The notes beneath the pieces are model-generated. The model was given only the letters and a program-made list of their open reading frames with translations. It made no database searches and had not been told where the DNA came from. This document shows, piece after piece, positions 48,301-61,600 of a stretch of 64,000 nucleotides of DNA. The translations under genes and the position numbers were made by a program. Every line of letters starts with the position of its first letter. Positions within the stretch are counted from its first letter, which is position 1. The DNA is taken from assembly GCA_964023275.1 (NCBI GenBank), contig OZ029914.1, positions 13,064,341 to 13,128,340 on the forward strand, in the 5' to 3' direction. This stretch comes from Norana najaformis. Lineage: Eukaryota; Annelida; Clitellata; Crassiclitellata; Hormogastridae.

Positions 48301-51300
48301 CACTTATTATTATTCTTTTAGACGGATATAATGTAATTTAAATTCTTATCGTTTTGATATACAAATTTCAGTTTCGTCTAGAGTAATGCAACTACCTATT
48401 TGCATAATTATAATATTTTTATTTGTCCATGTTTGGGCAGTGCAGCTGACAATATTTCCCATATTTCCTTATTAACTCGCATATCCTACATATGGAGCAC
48501 TTATGGGATTATTGTCATATACTCGCCATATCTTCAACATATGAAGTTGATACTGGATGCTTATGTATGCAAAAAACTTATTGAATTTATGTTCTTAATG
48601 CATGCATGAAATTCTCTTGCAGGCTGTGCTCTGTCTTACCTCAAGGAGCCATGCATCTCAGTCTTGTCCTTCCTAGGGCTCAGATTTCTTCGTTTTACTG
48701 GGCAAAGTGAACTCATTGTCCCGCCGGCCCAAACCTCAACACAGTCACGCATTGAAATTCCACTGTGGTCGGTTCATTTTGTGGAATAAGTTACTTTGAT
48801 CACGAATATCAATCCAAAAAATTCTTGGATAATTCCATTTTGCAGCTTAGGCAATAGAAAAACGATAAAGAGTAAGCATGAAAACACGTGTCTAAATCAA
48901 ATGTATGCTTACCACTGTTTCCTTCGGTGAAGAGTTTCGTTGTTTTTCCATTCGATTTGGTGTAGGCTTGTGAAGCATCGGTGGCAGTAAAGATTTACAC
49001 CGGCAAAGAATTTGTGTGTCGCCGGGCGACGTAAGCGGTCTTTTTCTCGGCTTAGGTAGAGTTTTTGGAGGGATTCTTTCCCCCGACGAACCAGAAATTC
49101 TAGTTGACATAGGCCTCACTGCTGTAGTGTTTGTGAAATTTTCATTAGCAGCGCCTTCGAATATAACATCATTAGCAATTTAAATGAATGTGTCAATATG
49201 TATGAATTGGCTACTTATGAATTAATCACAAAGTACTGTATACGTATCTAGTGCATAACCGTACTTGCTATTTACTTCCGAGCTGACGCCTGTACCAAAC
49301 TATTGTTCTCTGTGACGGATGCCATCATCACAGAGCACAATCTTCCGTTATGGTTGGATGCCAATTGTAGTCTGACAAACCGATAGAACATATGAATGCA
49401 GAAGATGACAAGGTTTTATGTATAACTCTGATCTTCCTCAACTCATAACAACCCAATTCAAACCTGCAGATGTAACTGACATGGTGGGCTATTGTGAGTC
49501 TTCCATAGAGAAGGATACGAGGACTCCTAACCAAGCCCTCAGGTCACTGAATTCCATCATTGTTTGATCGACCTTGGCTCGTGACTGTGTCATGAAATCC
49601 ATATATATATTGAATCTGGACTCTGCAGTAAACAGTTGGTAGACATCCATGACTGAATTTTATTGACGACAGCAACCAATGAAGACACATGTGGAGGAGT
49701 GTCACCCGGAAGGCATGACCGAGACAACTTCATGTTATCGGCACACTGGTGCTTTGAGCCACAATTGTCCAAACCGAATGTCAGGACTCATCTCCACCAT
49801 CTTCATTCGGGACTCCGAGAAGAAACTGGGCCAAATAAAGGGCTGACCAGTTACACAATATGAAGTCGAAAGTCGCTGCAGGAGCATCGATGCGGTAATC
49901 GACTGTTTGAAACACAGCGCTCACATGCAGGAGACAACCCCACACAACCTGATTCTATGGTTTTAACGAACTGTGATTAAAGCCAAACCGAAAACACCTC
50001 GGTAGAAAGACCTTTTGGGAAACCTGATTCATCTCTTCGTGTTAGGGAACTGCATATTAAATATTGTAATAGTTGACTAGCCACGACTCTTTCAATTAGG
50101 CCTACTTTTAACAGGTAGGTCAAGCTGCATATCAGTCGGTAGCTAAAAAGATGTTCAGGCTCGAGTCGTGGCTTCTTTAAAGCCAGCTTTATACTAGCTT
50201 TTTCTGGACAGTTGAAAGACCCCCTCTTTCAAAATCGTGTAGTAGAGCCAGACGAAAAATGGTAGCGGTTTGTACAGGAACTCGTGAAGAAGAAATTTTA
50301 GAATCAAGTCTAGTGAGCCGTTTTTCTGTAGCATGAGAGGAGAGTGGTTCTCAGACAAATTTCATTCGCCTCATTACGGTCAATTCAAAGCGATCTAAAC
50401 AACGCTGTGTCCTAGAGTAGAGAGGATGGGTTGATCATAAAGTCCGACTCGGCATATCGGCTACTTTCTTCATGAGGTAACGAAAGTGATATAACGTAGA
50501 AGAAAGCAGTTCTCTTAGATATGCATTTCTAAAGACAAATACGAGGCTGGTTGTTGCGGAATAGAATATATGATTTTAATATTGAGGGTATGTTATATGA
50601 GATATTATGATGAATAAAGAAAATTATATGAGCAGACTAATAAGTATAAACTAGAACTGTTAATTTTGCCGATACAACAATGTTTAGTATAAGATTTCAG
50701 GAAGCTCTTTTCAGGGTGAAATTTATTGGCTTATTTACATACCAACTTGCTTGTACGTGAGTCTCTTGACAATTTCCTGTTGCAAAGTATGGTTCAAGGC
50801 AATAATGAACTTGTTGAAATTGTCAACAGATTTTCGGCTGATAATAGACAAAAGTGTCTCAGTCTTCACAAATCGATTCTTCTCAGACACAATTTGTTCA
50901 AATTCTCGGCAGCTTAGCACTTCCTTTGCAAAAAGAGTTGTAAGAAGTCCAGAATCGAGATCTAATGATTCTGTCAGCCATTCATAGTTTTGACGCAAAA
51001 GACGAGAGTGTTCGGACACGGATTGTTCACCTGCAACAAACGTCAACGACGCTAACTTAGAATGGTTGCAACCCTGTTCCAATTGTGTTGGAAATGCCCC
51101 AATTTACAGTGGCTTGCAATAGAACAACGCACTACTCCAAATATGGGTTAACTATTTAATTGTAGAGTTCTTTTTCTGACATTAGGGTGTCTCAGCTTCG
51201 ATACTTTTGCTCAGTGCTGACTATAGCAAACACGTTTTTTTGACAAAGTTCGTTCTCTCTTTTATTTACATCAACTCCGACAGTTTATTATTTTAGAAAC

Positions 51301-52877
51301 CGAACCAGACGACTGCTGAACTTCAGCAATGTTCTCGCTCTACTCTGGGTCTGACAGTTTATATTGTTCAGATACTACAAGAAGTGTCTCCCCGCCAATA
51401 ACTTGCTAGCCAAATCCTTTTCTGTTGCACATGGCGCCAACAAACTACAGGTAGGCCTATAATTCCGTTTACACGTGCCACTTGAAACAATATATATATG
51501 CAGTAATATACATGTAACAACGGAACCATTTAGCCTAACTGTGACTTTGATTGTTCCTAGAAAAAGTTGGTTGTCGGGGCACGAGGCTTTTCATTTGCTG
51601 AGTTGGAACTTTGGAACTCATTTTATACGTATGTTCTATAGACGACTTTCTTTAGGCCTTCTATATCCAACAAAAACTCATATGTTCCAGATCACATCAT
51701 TTACAGAATTATGGACTATGCTGACATAGTTTTTATTTGTGAAGAATGCTCTCCGTTTCATTAAGGCTTAAATGTAAATTTAACAACTTGCACAGTCGTA
51801 AAGTTTGGACTTGATGTTCATTATACATAAATGGAAAACGGAATTGAAATCCAGAGTTAGTAACAAAGGAATATTCTGTTTACCTGTGCACACATTTTCT
51901 CCATCACAAGTTAGCATCTGATACACATGATGTTGTTTTGTTTTCTTTAGTGATTCTAGAAAACACTCGTATACATCTCGAGTGTTTCTAATGATGATAT
52001 TCAGTAGCTCTTCACTCGCTTTTATGGGGGTAGTATAAAACTGTCGAATATATTCATGTTCTTTCGCAGTTAACTTTTCACTTTGAAACATCTGTGTAAC
52101 TACATCTGGAACACTTAGGTTGCTAAGCAGCTGATTGTAGTGGCGTCGAATGCGGTTTTCGTGGTCCTCTATAAAAATCATTGGTTTCCTATAAAACATT
52201 GTGTCGAAAACTTTCAGATCCAGTTATTTACTCGATTGTACGATTCAGTCGCATACAGAATAAGGACATAGAAAATCAATTTCTTCGTTTGATTACTAAG
52301 AGCAAACGAATGATAAGTTCGCCTAGTAATGCGAAAACTTGACTAAAATGAACATATAACGGTTAATATTATGCTGTCTTTATGTATTATGTAGTACATG
52401 CAGTTTTGTACAGAAATTTTAAGCATTTTATATCAGAATTTTATGTACATTTCTAGACCACTAGAACACAATTATTTGATATGATTTAACCTACTTAAGG
52501 TAAGGTAAAACTATTTCTTAAGCTGATTTGCTTTAAATGAATATTCAAAATGCGTTAAGCTTGATATTACCATTAAATTAGAAAATAGTATGTCATTTAA
52601 ATGTGTTTGAATTTAGGCCTTTTTGATATAGCTAAGCCAATATATTGTTATAGGGGAGGAATATGTGTAACATAAGGGGCCACTGTTTTATTTAAGGCAA
52701 TAATATAACTTATTCATCATTTGGAACCGACAATATTTCACGGAAAGTTGCTCGTTTTGAAATACCTGTAAATAGTGGTTCTTCGGCATCCGGATCAGAT
52801 ATGACGCGGTGAACAGAATCCCAGAGCAGAACTAATTTTTCACGGGAAGGATTCGTCGTTGCCTTCTCAATATCCAT
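44507..52877 (-). CDS. Array gene 4: CARD-CARD-coiled coil-NHL protein (about 830 aa)
   Basis: The cleanest member. Exons 52766-52877, 51884-52168, 50743-51030, 48913-49154, 48002-48146, 46698-47243 and 44507-45381 total 2493 nt with every junction GT-AG and in phase. Layout: 1-37 N-terminal segment, 38-132 CARD1, 133-228 CARD2, 229-309 Pro/Lys/Arg-rich linker, 310-357 cc1, 358-539 cc2, 540-830 NHL propeller. No RING or B-box, no transmembrane segment, no nucleotide-binding domain. Tandem CARDs upstream of an oligomerising coil recall RIG-I-like or CARD9/11-type signalling; the coil-plus-NHL tail recalls TRIM2/3/71. The role as a ligand-gated CARD nucleator is inferred. Its nearest paralogue is gene 2. 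Confidence 0.8.
46575..46579. other. Empty target site (TAATT) matching the gene 3 transposon insertion
   Basis: The sequence around this TAATT is collinear with both flanks of the 29668-32293 element in gene 3, without an insert. Confidence 0.8.
46698..47243 (-). CDS. Array gene 4, exon cc2 (long coiled coil)
   Basis: 546 nt, phase 1-1, acceptor ttttgcttcag, donor GTGAGT. 182 helical codons (EREKTRSKKQQTESQETVHE; LKETQEKLNETEANLKELKA). Joins the propeller as G|GT. Confidence 0.8.
48002..48146 (-). CDS. Array gene 4, exon cc1 (short coiled coil)
   Basis: Acceptor aaatttttag at phase 0, then KKYGKFLERKFEELQNELQT with heptad Leu/Phe, donor GTTAGC at phase 1. The phases agree with the linker before and cc2 after it, which is why this frame was chosen over the longer overlapping ORF at 47966-48220. 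Confidence 0.65.
48430..48550. repeat. Palindrome-rich interspersed repeat copy
   Basis: gctgacaatatttcccatat, atcctacatatgg, atgggattattgtcatatac, ccatatcttcaacatatgaa. Same intronic position as in genes 1, 2 and 3. Confidence 0.5.
48913..49154 (-). CDS. Array gene 4, linker exon
   Basis: 242 nt, acceptor tattcgaag, donor GTAAGC, phase 1 to 0. SSGERIPPKTLPKPRKRPLT core, disordered-looking and basic. Nearly the same as gene 2. Confidence 0.7.
49320..49920 (-). mobile_element. Degraded LINE remnant in gene 4 intron
   Basis: Orthologous to the remnants in genes 2 and 3 (VSSLVAVVNKIQSWMSTNCL; HHVSYICRFELGCYELRKIR). Confidence 0.65.
50743..51030 (-). CDS. Array gene 4, CARD2 exon
   Basis: 288 nt, phase 1-1, acceptor tttgttgcag, donor GTATGT. 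SVSEHSRLLRQNYEWLTESL, LFAKEVLSCREFEQIVSEKN, FIIALNHTLQQEIVKRLTYK. Confidence 0.75.
51884..52168 (-). CDS. Array gene 4, CARD1 exon
   Basis: 285 nt, phase 1-1, acceptor tttttatag, donor GTAAAC. ENRIRRHYNQLLSNLSVPDV, MFQSEKLTAKEHEYIRQFYT, ASEELLNIIIRNTRDVYECF, LKKTKQHHVYQML. Almost the same as gene 1, although the genes as a whole are not closest relatives. Confidence 0.85.
52766..52877 (-). CDS. Array gene 4, first coding exon
   Basis: 112 nt, ATG after cgctttcaga, donor GTATTT, phase 1. MDIEKATTNPSREKLVLLWD then SVHRVISDPDAEE. An upstream in-frame ATG exists at 52974-52976. Confidence 0.6.
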
Positions 52878-53029
52878 TCTGAAAGCGAAACAGTTTTTTT
52901 TAGCAATAACAGCAAGCTTCTGGCTATATTTGATACATCGCTCACGCAGTTCAATTAAATGCGCATTAATAGTCATTATTATTTTTGTTGTTGTTATGGA
53001 TGGTGATGTTGCTGTTATTATTATTAATC

Positions 53030-54240
53030 AGATATTTATGTCGCTTTAATTTAGTAATTCACCTCAAAACGCAGGTAGCTGTATAAGATAAGCATTTCAT
53101 TGAGAAATGAAATAAGAAAATGTCGCCAAAGTTGCAAAGACTCCAGATTTAAATTGTAAGGGCAATCAACACTAAGATTAGCTCTGGAAAGAAATCTTCA
53201 CGATGAATTTAATAACAACAGGTCATAGTGAGTAGAAGGACCTTCTCCTCACCATGATATCAAGTAAAAAACCATGCTTTTTAAATAACATGGTATTATT
53301 TTATAATAACTACTTGGTCAAAACAAATCTCACCCGTGTATATATATATTCTTTTCTTTTGCAGCAAATGAAACTATAATTGCGTGCTAATTTACAAATA
53401 TTCTGCGACAATCACAGTAAGTTTGGCCGCATTTCACCGTGATCGGGTATCTCAATCTATATGCGCGAAGAGGCCTACACATTATGATATTGCCTAAAGA
53501 GATACGTTACCCTTTTGGATAGTTCATGCCCAATGAATTCCTGTCAACTGCCAAAGCCAAAAGCACGCGTTGTGAATCGGCAAGGGTATATAGGCCTACG
53601 CAACACAGTGTTCGTCGATTATAAAGGCTTGCAATATTTCATTGAATAGTCTAAGATCGCCTTAGGTAAACGAATAATAATTTGTGATTGCTGCCATGTT
53701 ATGCAAATCTGCTTCACGGTCAGATTAGCAACAGTGTTGGTCGATGCGTTGGTGAGCCTCAGCCCATGTTGTATTAAGTACTATTATTTTGAATAGCTTT
53801 GTCGCCCCCTTATATACAAAAAATCCAAATTCAGAAAAAAAACGAGGAGGTAAATGTTAACACTATTCCATGTGAACAAATGCTTCTTCAAAACCATGTT
53901 TAACACCTGCTTTAGTAATTCTTCATACATAATCAATATGCGCAAGACACGCGGGTCGTTGCAAGAAAGAAACGTCACAGCTCTGGCTCCCACAGCATTA
54001 TTCAAATGCATATGCGCCATTACTGGTCCTCTGATTTATCGGGTTGGGCTCGCTCCCCACGCATTGGCAAGCTCATATATTAATGTAAATATACATGATT
54101 GTGTACAACGACCGTATGGCCTCGAACCTGCTCGTTTTTTAACGAATTTATCGGGTGAGAGCCTTCACCGCCGCTGACCGTTTGAATGGGCGCTATATAG
54201 GCCCTTTTACAGCACTGGGACATTACTGAAGCTTAACACG
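53030..54240. repeat. Conserved 5' flank block of array genes (copy at gene 4)
   Basis: Closest to the block at 19540-20840. Same landmarks, no coding exon seen. Confidence 0.65.
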
Positions 54241-57200
54241 AACACACAAGACTACTCAATATGTTTCCCTTAAAAGAATGGTCTCCTTAGCTAGCAAATT
54301 ATTATCTCAAATGCTGAACAGCAAATATGGACTCTAACAGTGAATGACAAACGCGGACACTAGGCCGGAGATAATCTGATGACCAAAAGGATAACAGAAA
54401 AATCCAACGTGCAAAGTTTGAATACATGCTGTAAGAGCAAAAGCAAGATGACGCGCTCCACAGACGAGAGATAAAGGGAGTATCTAGGAATTGTCGATAG
54501 TGTTTTGTGAGTTTTTTCCACAGAGTTCGTGCAACGTAGTATAACCAGCTGTTGAAGAATTTATGATGAAGCTAAAGAGTCCATGATGGAGTAAATATTT
54601 ATGATGTTAAAGAATTTAAGATGGTGTTAAAGAACACATAGACTCCGTGCGTCCTGGAATATGTCAATATTCCACACATAGGCTTCGTATGTCCGACACA
54701 TGGGTCCATAATATGTATGACATATGGCAAGCATATGCTGAATAATGTCGTATCCTCAACATTTCTTCAACATTTGACGTTGCTGTTGGTGCATGTGTAA
54801 CCTGAAGCGCACTGTAATGGATTAAGTTTATGTATTTGATGCATTTTAGATTTTGACCTTAATAATCTTGTTGCAGGCCTAAACCTTCGTACATGATTTT
54901 GTTGTACCTGCCAAATTATTTTAGTAACATAATTCAATGCATAACTACATAAAAAGACCAATGACATACATAACTAACATATTTACTTGGAACAGCACTT
55001 TGGCATGTCCTATAAAATCATAAAATATATCGCACTGACAAAAATTATACATGAATGAAATTCATGATACACATTTAAGCTTTTCCTGGCAATTTCGCCA
55101 AACGGCGAAATTGTAATCCAAGAAAAAGAAGTTGTTTATTAAAGCAGGAGTTGCAAACTAAAACACTTGATACAACGAATAATGCAAATCATATTAAGAT
55201 TAGCGATTAGAAGATTACGTGTAGTGTTAATATTCCTTGTTGACATTCCTGTTTTAACCAGCTACAATTGTTTGCATGCGGGCCACGAATGACTGCACTT
55301 TGTGAATATGTAATTTTCCTCGGTACCTTGCTAATAGAATCTGAATGTAAAGGATGAGAAGTAATCTCTCGTTTCATGTGTTTGTTTAAGCCTAGCATTC
55401 AGAAGTTTAGTCATGGCTTGAAGGACCCCAGTTGGGACCATATGGACGACATCTAGTCTATATAGGAATATTGTCATATAGGCTTCATATATCCTACATG
55501 TGACGCTGCTGTTGGAATATTTGGAATAACAAGGACAATAATATCAATCCAACTGAAAATATCTTTGTCTGTGGGTTACATGGCTTGACGACATAAGTAC
55601 AATGTCATTTTCTAAAGGGAGAAACAGAAAAATTAACAGTTGCCGAATTTTAGGCATTGTAATGGTAAACATATTCAATATGTAAACATTGCCCAAATGA
55701 TACTGAAAATCCCGCAACAAAGTCGAGTTATAACTACCAAAATTTCAGAGCTTCAACAGTTGGGAATGAACGACTTTGATCATTTGATGGATGCAATAAG
55801 TGAAATTAGTGTAATGTGACGTGAGACATACAGGAAAAATGACTAGCCCAACGTTCAGTAAACTTAGTTTTGATCAAGCCTAAAAGGCATAAAAGCACTT
55901 ATTCCATATATTTCAGCCAGTTTCATAAGGAAAAATATAAGCCATAATGTTTACAATTTTTCTTTAAGTGAAACGCTACTACCATTAACACAAAAGTGGG
56001 AATTTTATAACATTTGAAAACTTAGACTTCTCTTTATGATTATTGCATATTGTGGAAATTTACACATGTCGTAGGTAGCAGTCATATAACGTAATCGTAG
56101 GTTGTAGACATATTAAGCAGGACGCCGGCTTTTCCTTTCTTACTTCTTCATCCAAGAGTCAAATGTATATTGCATTTCATTATGTTTTTCTTAGAAGGAA
56201 TAAATACGTGAATAAATGAATTAACAAATTAACAAAAAACTGATAAAACCATAATATTGTATGAAATTCATTTATGATTCAACATAGTATAAGTAAGCCA
56301 CAGTACGGTGGACTCAACACAGCACTTTGAGTTTAGTTCACATTGTTCACCTTCAGAGTCATTCAACACCAAATGGATCTGGCAGACGACTCAAAGTCCG
56401 CAAAATGCCAACAACAACAAATAACCAAAAGCATCCACAGACCTCATATGGTCTAAACTGAAATACGGTAGTACCCCAGAAGAACTAAGTTTTCGTAAAA
56501 CAAATTTATATCAATGGAACTGTTTTACTTTGCAGATACACACCTCTACATGTACGCTACCATAATCCAAACATTCAATTAGGCTACAAGACATAGCTGT
56601 ATGCTAATAATATTATTTTACATTCCATTCAATACATAGTAATCGTAAAATGTCATTAAGAAACGTGAAAACCGGCAGAAAATGAAAAAAGATTTTCTCT
56701 GAGGTGATCATTGTATCAATTACAATTACAAGTTGCAATTACGAACATCAATTATCTGACAAGTCATAGATTCAACATTTAACTCATGAAATGACAAAAT
56801 TAAACATCCTGAATCCAACTGTCCTCTGTCAACACCATAACCCGTGCACTGCAAATCAACAAGCTATAGGCGTGAAACCTAAAAAGTTTGGATCAAAAAC
56901 TGTAAATCTATAACAGCATATAAACCCTCACAAAGTGAACTCAGAATTGATAGTTATATTAAACTAGAGGATTAACCGTATGTTATACCAGAGTCAACCA
57001 AGCGTGGAACTTTGCAGTTACAAAATCAATGCACTGAACCATAGGATAATTTGAACAAATACAAAGTCACATGCTAGACAGACAAGTTTTCTTGGACCCA
57101 CAGTTGGCCTACAGAGCACCATTGGTTGCAACTGGGGGCCAGCTAAGGGCTCAATTTGGGCAGAAGAAACAGAGCTTTCAGGGAGGCAGTGGATAAGCGA

Positions 57201-57774
57201 AGAAGAAGCCAACCAACAACTAAACACCAAAAGGTAAAGCTCAGACATGAACCATAACATTCACAGTGCAGCACACTTTGCAGAAACCCACAGCACATTG
57301 AACAGTTTATGTATTATGTGAATAGTGAACATTGTATGTGCAGATATCTACACGGCACTTCTCTAAATGCTTTAGAAATGCAGAGTACCAAACAAGAGAA
57401 ATCCTGAAATACAGGCAAACCAAATCCCAAAACAAGTAACCACAACTAATGTAAGAAAGTAAAGTAGAAACGTCTCAAGGAATTAAATCCAGGTTCCGTT
57501 GAAGGTTGCATTAAAAGGGCACAGACAAAAAATTTCACGCAAAGAGAAATCAAAGTCCAACCTAGATGCTTTAAATAAAACGCCACTTTTAGTTTTCAAC
57601 CGCACACAACAAATATTTCATTTAATAATTCTCACATAAAGTTTTATTCATATGTTGACATTTCACATTTTCTGTATTAGTCCTATGAAGTGTGCAGTGC
57701 AGTTCTGTAGTCTTGTTTTTCTGGTTTGACCGAAATAGCGCTATCCATCCATGTCTACATATGTTTTGCTGAAA
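54241..57774. repeat. 3' flank of array gene 5, paralogous to 20840-24856
   Basis: Collinear with the first copy, minus the 490-bp segment. It contains the palindromic repeat (54655-54785) and the hairpin ttcgccaaacggcgaa near 55097. No supported gene. Confidence 0.75.
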
Positions 57775-58652
57775 TTATCTAAACCCAAAGATAAAAATTC
57801 GTCCAGCATACTCCGGTTGGTTGTCACCCACAAACAGTCGATTGTTGGCTTGGTCCAGAAGAATCCTCTCTGGATATCGGAATCCGTGTTTTTCTTCTTT
57901 TGAGAGAATTTCCCTTTCAAATTTCAAATCTGAATCCAATAACAAAACTCGACTGTTCCCTCGATCAGCGACCATCACGAATCCATTTCCATCGATGGCC
58001 AAATAGACTGGACAATTCATTTGTCCGATGGCTGATGCACATTTTCCACCAAATGACCTTTCAAGTTTTCCATCTGCATCCACTACACACACTCTATGTA
58101 GACTTCTACCTTTTACGCCAACACTAACTACAAAATGACCATTGGTCAGTTTAATAGCATGCCATATATCAAGAATACCTTTGTCTGATGTTAGATTTAT
58201 AACACGGATCAAATGTCCTTGTGGTGAATATTCATTTAATTTACTTTTATTATTAACAGTTAAAATGACATTCGAGTCATCTGTTACAGACAGACCGCTT
58301 CCGCAATCATCTCCTGTTGACCATTTCTTTATTAATTTTCCAATTGAATCAACTCTCAAGATTTCATTCGACTGACTATATTGTACCTTGAAATCGAAGA
58401 TGTAGAGACATTTGTTTATGTTGCAGGATCCTACGTCCATTGGATCAATTAATTCCTTTACATTCCATTGACGACTGAAACTCAATTTCATCGAATCGTA
58501 AATTTCAATTTCTGAACTCTCTTCACTCACAACAAACAATTCTTTGTCTAAGATCGTCAAACCACGGATCGATTTATTGTTTTCTTCAGCGGATTTTGTT
58601 CTGATTGTCTTATCTAAAACTGGATCCGATTTATATTTGTCTTGGGATTCAA
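57775..58652 (-). CDS. Array gene 5, NHL propeller terminal exon
   Basis: 292 codons with stop. The acceptor is ttttag|TTGAATCC, which differs from ttaag|GTCAATCC in genes 2-4 but has the same phase. The C-terminal half is nearly identical to gene 3. The first 100 or so residues carry many replacements (FKVQYSQSNEILRVDSIGKL versus FKGLYGQWSEILRVDSNGKL). Confidence 0.85.
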
Positions 58653-61600
58653 CTAAAAGTAGAAATATATTCGTTGAATGGTTTTAATATATTCATACAT
58701 TTTCTTATATTTATGATATTGTTCTGAAATAATTTATCTCTAAATTCTTCCGAAAGTCTTGATGATGATGAGAAAATATAAATTATATTAATCACAAAAT
58801 CATATTATATGAGAAAAAACGACTTAAATTGTAATTGTAATTGTAATCTGACATTTATAAAGCGCCAATTCAAGAATAGACTCATCAGAAGCGCTCCCGA
58901 CCCGAACCAGTGAGACCACTATCAAATAATACAGACTTCAGGCGCTTGCGAAACTGCGGAAGAGACAAACTGAGGAATACTAGCCGGAGCTCTCGGGAAA
59001 GGCGATTCCAGCTATTGGGTCCAACATAGGCAAAGCCTCTAGACTGCGCTGTAGCAGTGCGCATACGAGGGACAGTCAGGAGTCCAAGGGAGGCCGACCG
59101 GAGAGTGCTAAGGCCTGGAACCAAGGAGACCGAAATGCAGAGGTCCCTAAGATATGATGGAGCAGAGCCAACGAGACAATTACGCATAAGCGTTAGGATC
59201 TCGAACTGGATATGCTGCTGAATGGGAAGCCAGTGTAGAGTGTCCCGTATAAAGAAAGTTATATGGCCATACCTGGGGACGCCTCCAATAAGACGGGCAG
59301 AAGCATTGAGAACAGATTGAAGCTTGGACATATTGGCAAGTGAGAGCCCAGCAAAGATAGCGTTACCAAAGTCAACCCTGGTGCAGATAAGGGCATGAAT
59401 TAGAGTAGTAACGGCATGAAAGGAGAGGGAGCGGCGGATGGTACGAAGCTGGCGAAGGTGGTAAAAGCATGAGCGGGAGACACTGTTAACATGATCGGTC
59501 AATAAGAGTTCCCGATCCAGAACAACCCCAAGATCACGGACTTTGGAACAGAATAGAATGTCCGGAAACTTCTGGCGTAAGGATGATGAATCAACCTTTG
59601 CCAGCTGAGCACGACCACCAAGCCAGATGAACTGGGTCTAAGCAGAGTTCAGTCGGAGGCGATTAGAGGACATCCAGAGACCAAGGGCAGATGTTGCGTC
59701 AAGAATACTCTCAACCAGAGAGGAAGCCGCTTCCGCTGGGCGATGAACGAAGGCCTGAGTGTCGTCTGCATACTGATGGACAGCAACACCCATGGGAAGG
59801 AGAACCCGTGCCAGGTCGGCAGTGTACTGAATGTAGAGGAGAGGGGCCAGAACAGAACCCTGAGGAAGGCCAAAAGGTATAAGGGACCAGGCGGAACGTG
59901 TAGGCCCAAAGATAACAGATTGAGAGCGGTCTGAGAGGAATGACTGAAACCAAAGAAGGGCCGTATCAGTAATGCCGAAAGATTTTTCTAGACGCTCCAA
60001 AAGGATAGAGTGATCCACAGTGTCAAAAGCAGCATTAACATCATAGAGGGCAAGAAGAGTAACATGCCCACGGTCAAAAGCTCCAAAGACGTCAGCCAGG
60101 AGACGTGTAATAAGTGACTCAGTAGAGTGGAACTTCCTAAATCCGGATTGAAGAGGAGGCATGAGGGAGTTAGAGTGAAGGTAGTCGACCAGTTGGACGG
60201 ACACACATCTTTCAAGAAGCTTAGAGAGGAAGTAAAGGTTAGAGATAGGTCGGTAGTTAGAGATATCATTGGGGTCAAGTCCCTGGCGCTTGAGAGAGGG
60301 AAAGACTACAGCACGTTTGTGAGAAGCCGGGAGTGAACCCTGACCCAGGGAGGTATTACATAGCAAGTGGAAGAACGGAATTAAGTCATCTATAAAATCC
60401 TTGATTAAAAATGGTGGTAATAAGTCCAGTTCACAGGACTTAGCAGGTGACTCCAGCAGGAGCCGACGAAGGACGTCCAAAGGCAGAGGCTTCCAGCATG
60501 AAAGCCTAGATGACGTAGGAGGAAAGGAAGGAGGAGGAGAACCATCAGTGGATTGGCGGATCGAGTCGATCTTCCCGCGCATGTAGTCGAGGTAGTCGTT
60601 CGCTGTGAACGGAGGCTGGGCCGGAGAGTTAGAAGCGGTAGAACGGCCGAGGACACCGGAGAGCGAAGACCAGAGCCGACGCGGATTGCTCCTCTCCCGC
60701 TCAATCAATGACTCCCAGTATGCCATTTCTTTGGCTCGAAACTCCCGGTGCATTAAGCGAAGATGGTGGATCCAGTCGAGATGATCGGCAGGATCACGTG
60801 TTCGTCGATACCTTCGCTCGTGCCGCCTGACATCACGACGTAAAGTACGGCAGGATCGGTCAAACCAAGGTGCTGACTGTCTCCGACGGGCCCGCTGCGG
60901 ACAAAGCGGAAGGAGGTGATCGATGAGGAGGCGAACTGAAGAGTCAAAGAGAGCAAAGAGCTCTTCAGACGAGCGACCAGCGAGGGAGGAGAGGTCTCCG
61001 CAGAGAGGACTATTGTTCAGACCAGCGCGGAATGCCTCACGGTCCAAGTTGTTCCAACCACGTACAAGCCGAAGCGCGTATGTTGGCTGGGTACATAGAA
61101 AAGAAACCTTGTATAGAAGAAGTCCATGATCTGAGAGAGCTGGAGGTTCTACTATAACCTCTGAGATGTTACAGTCATCACGGGTGATAATGACATCAAG
61201 CCAGCCTCCCAGCACATGAGTAGATTCAGCGACATGCTGAATGAAGCCAAATTGGAAAAGCAGATTGTTGAAGCGGACAGACTCTGGAAGATCTGGGTTC
61301 TCGAGGTGAATGTTCAGGTCCCCGGTTATGATTAGCTGGCAGTTGAAGGTGGCGAAGACTTCCAGAAGCGAGGAGAACTCGGTGTAGAAGGTCGACGTAA
61401 CAGGAGAGGAGCCTGGCCGGTAGAAGGCAAGAACGGTGACTGGACCACGAGTCATGGCGCAGGAGAGGCATAATGCTTCGAACGTGGAAACAGGGAGAGG
61501 AAGAGGGATCTTTTTGACCCGAAAATGTTCTCGATGGTAGACTACAATGCCACCATGATTTTGCGCAAGAGGATGCGAATCACGTGAGGGATCAACCGGG

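Noticed and set aside
52878-52976. N-terminal extensions starting at upstream in-frame ATGs (also 19384-19482, 40434-40496, 7718-7786)
   Set aside because: Indels among the four genes shift the frame in this stretch, and an acceptor-like tttcag precedes the inner ATG, so it is more likely untranslated or intronic.
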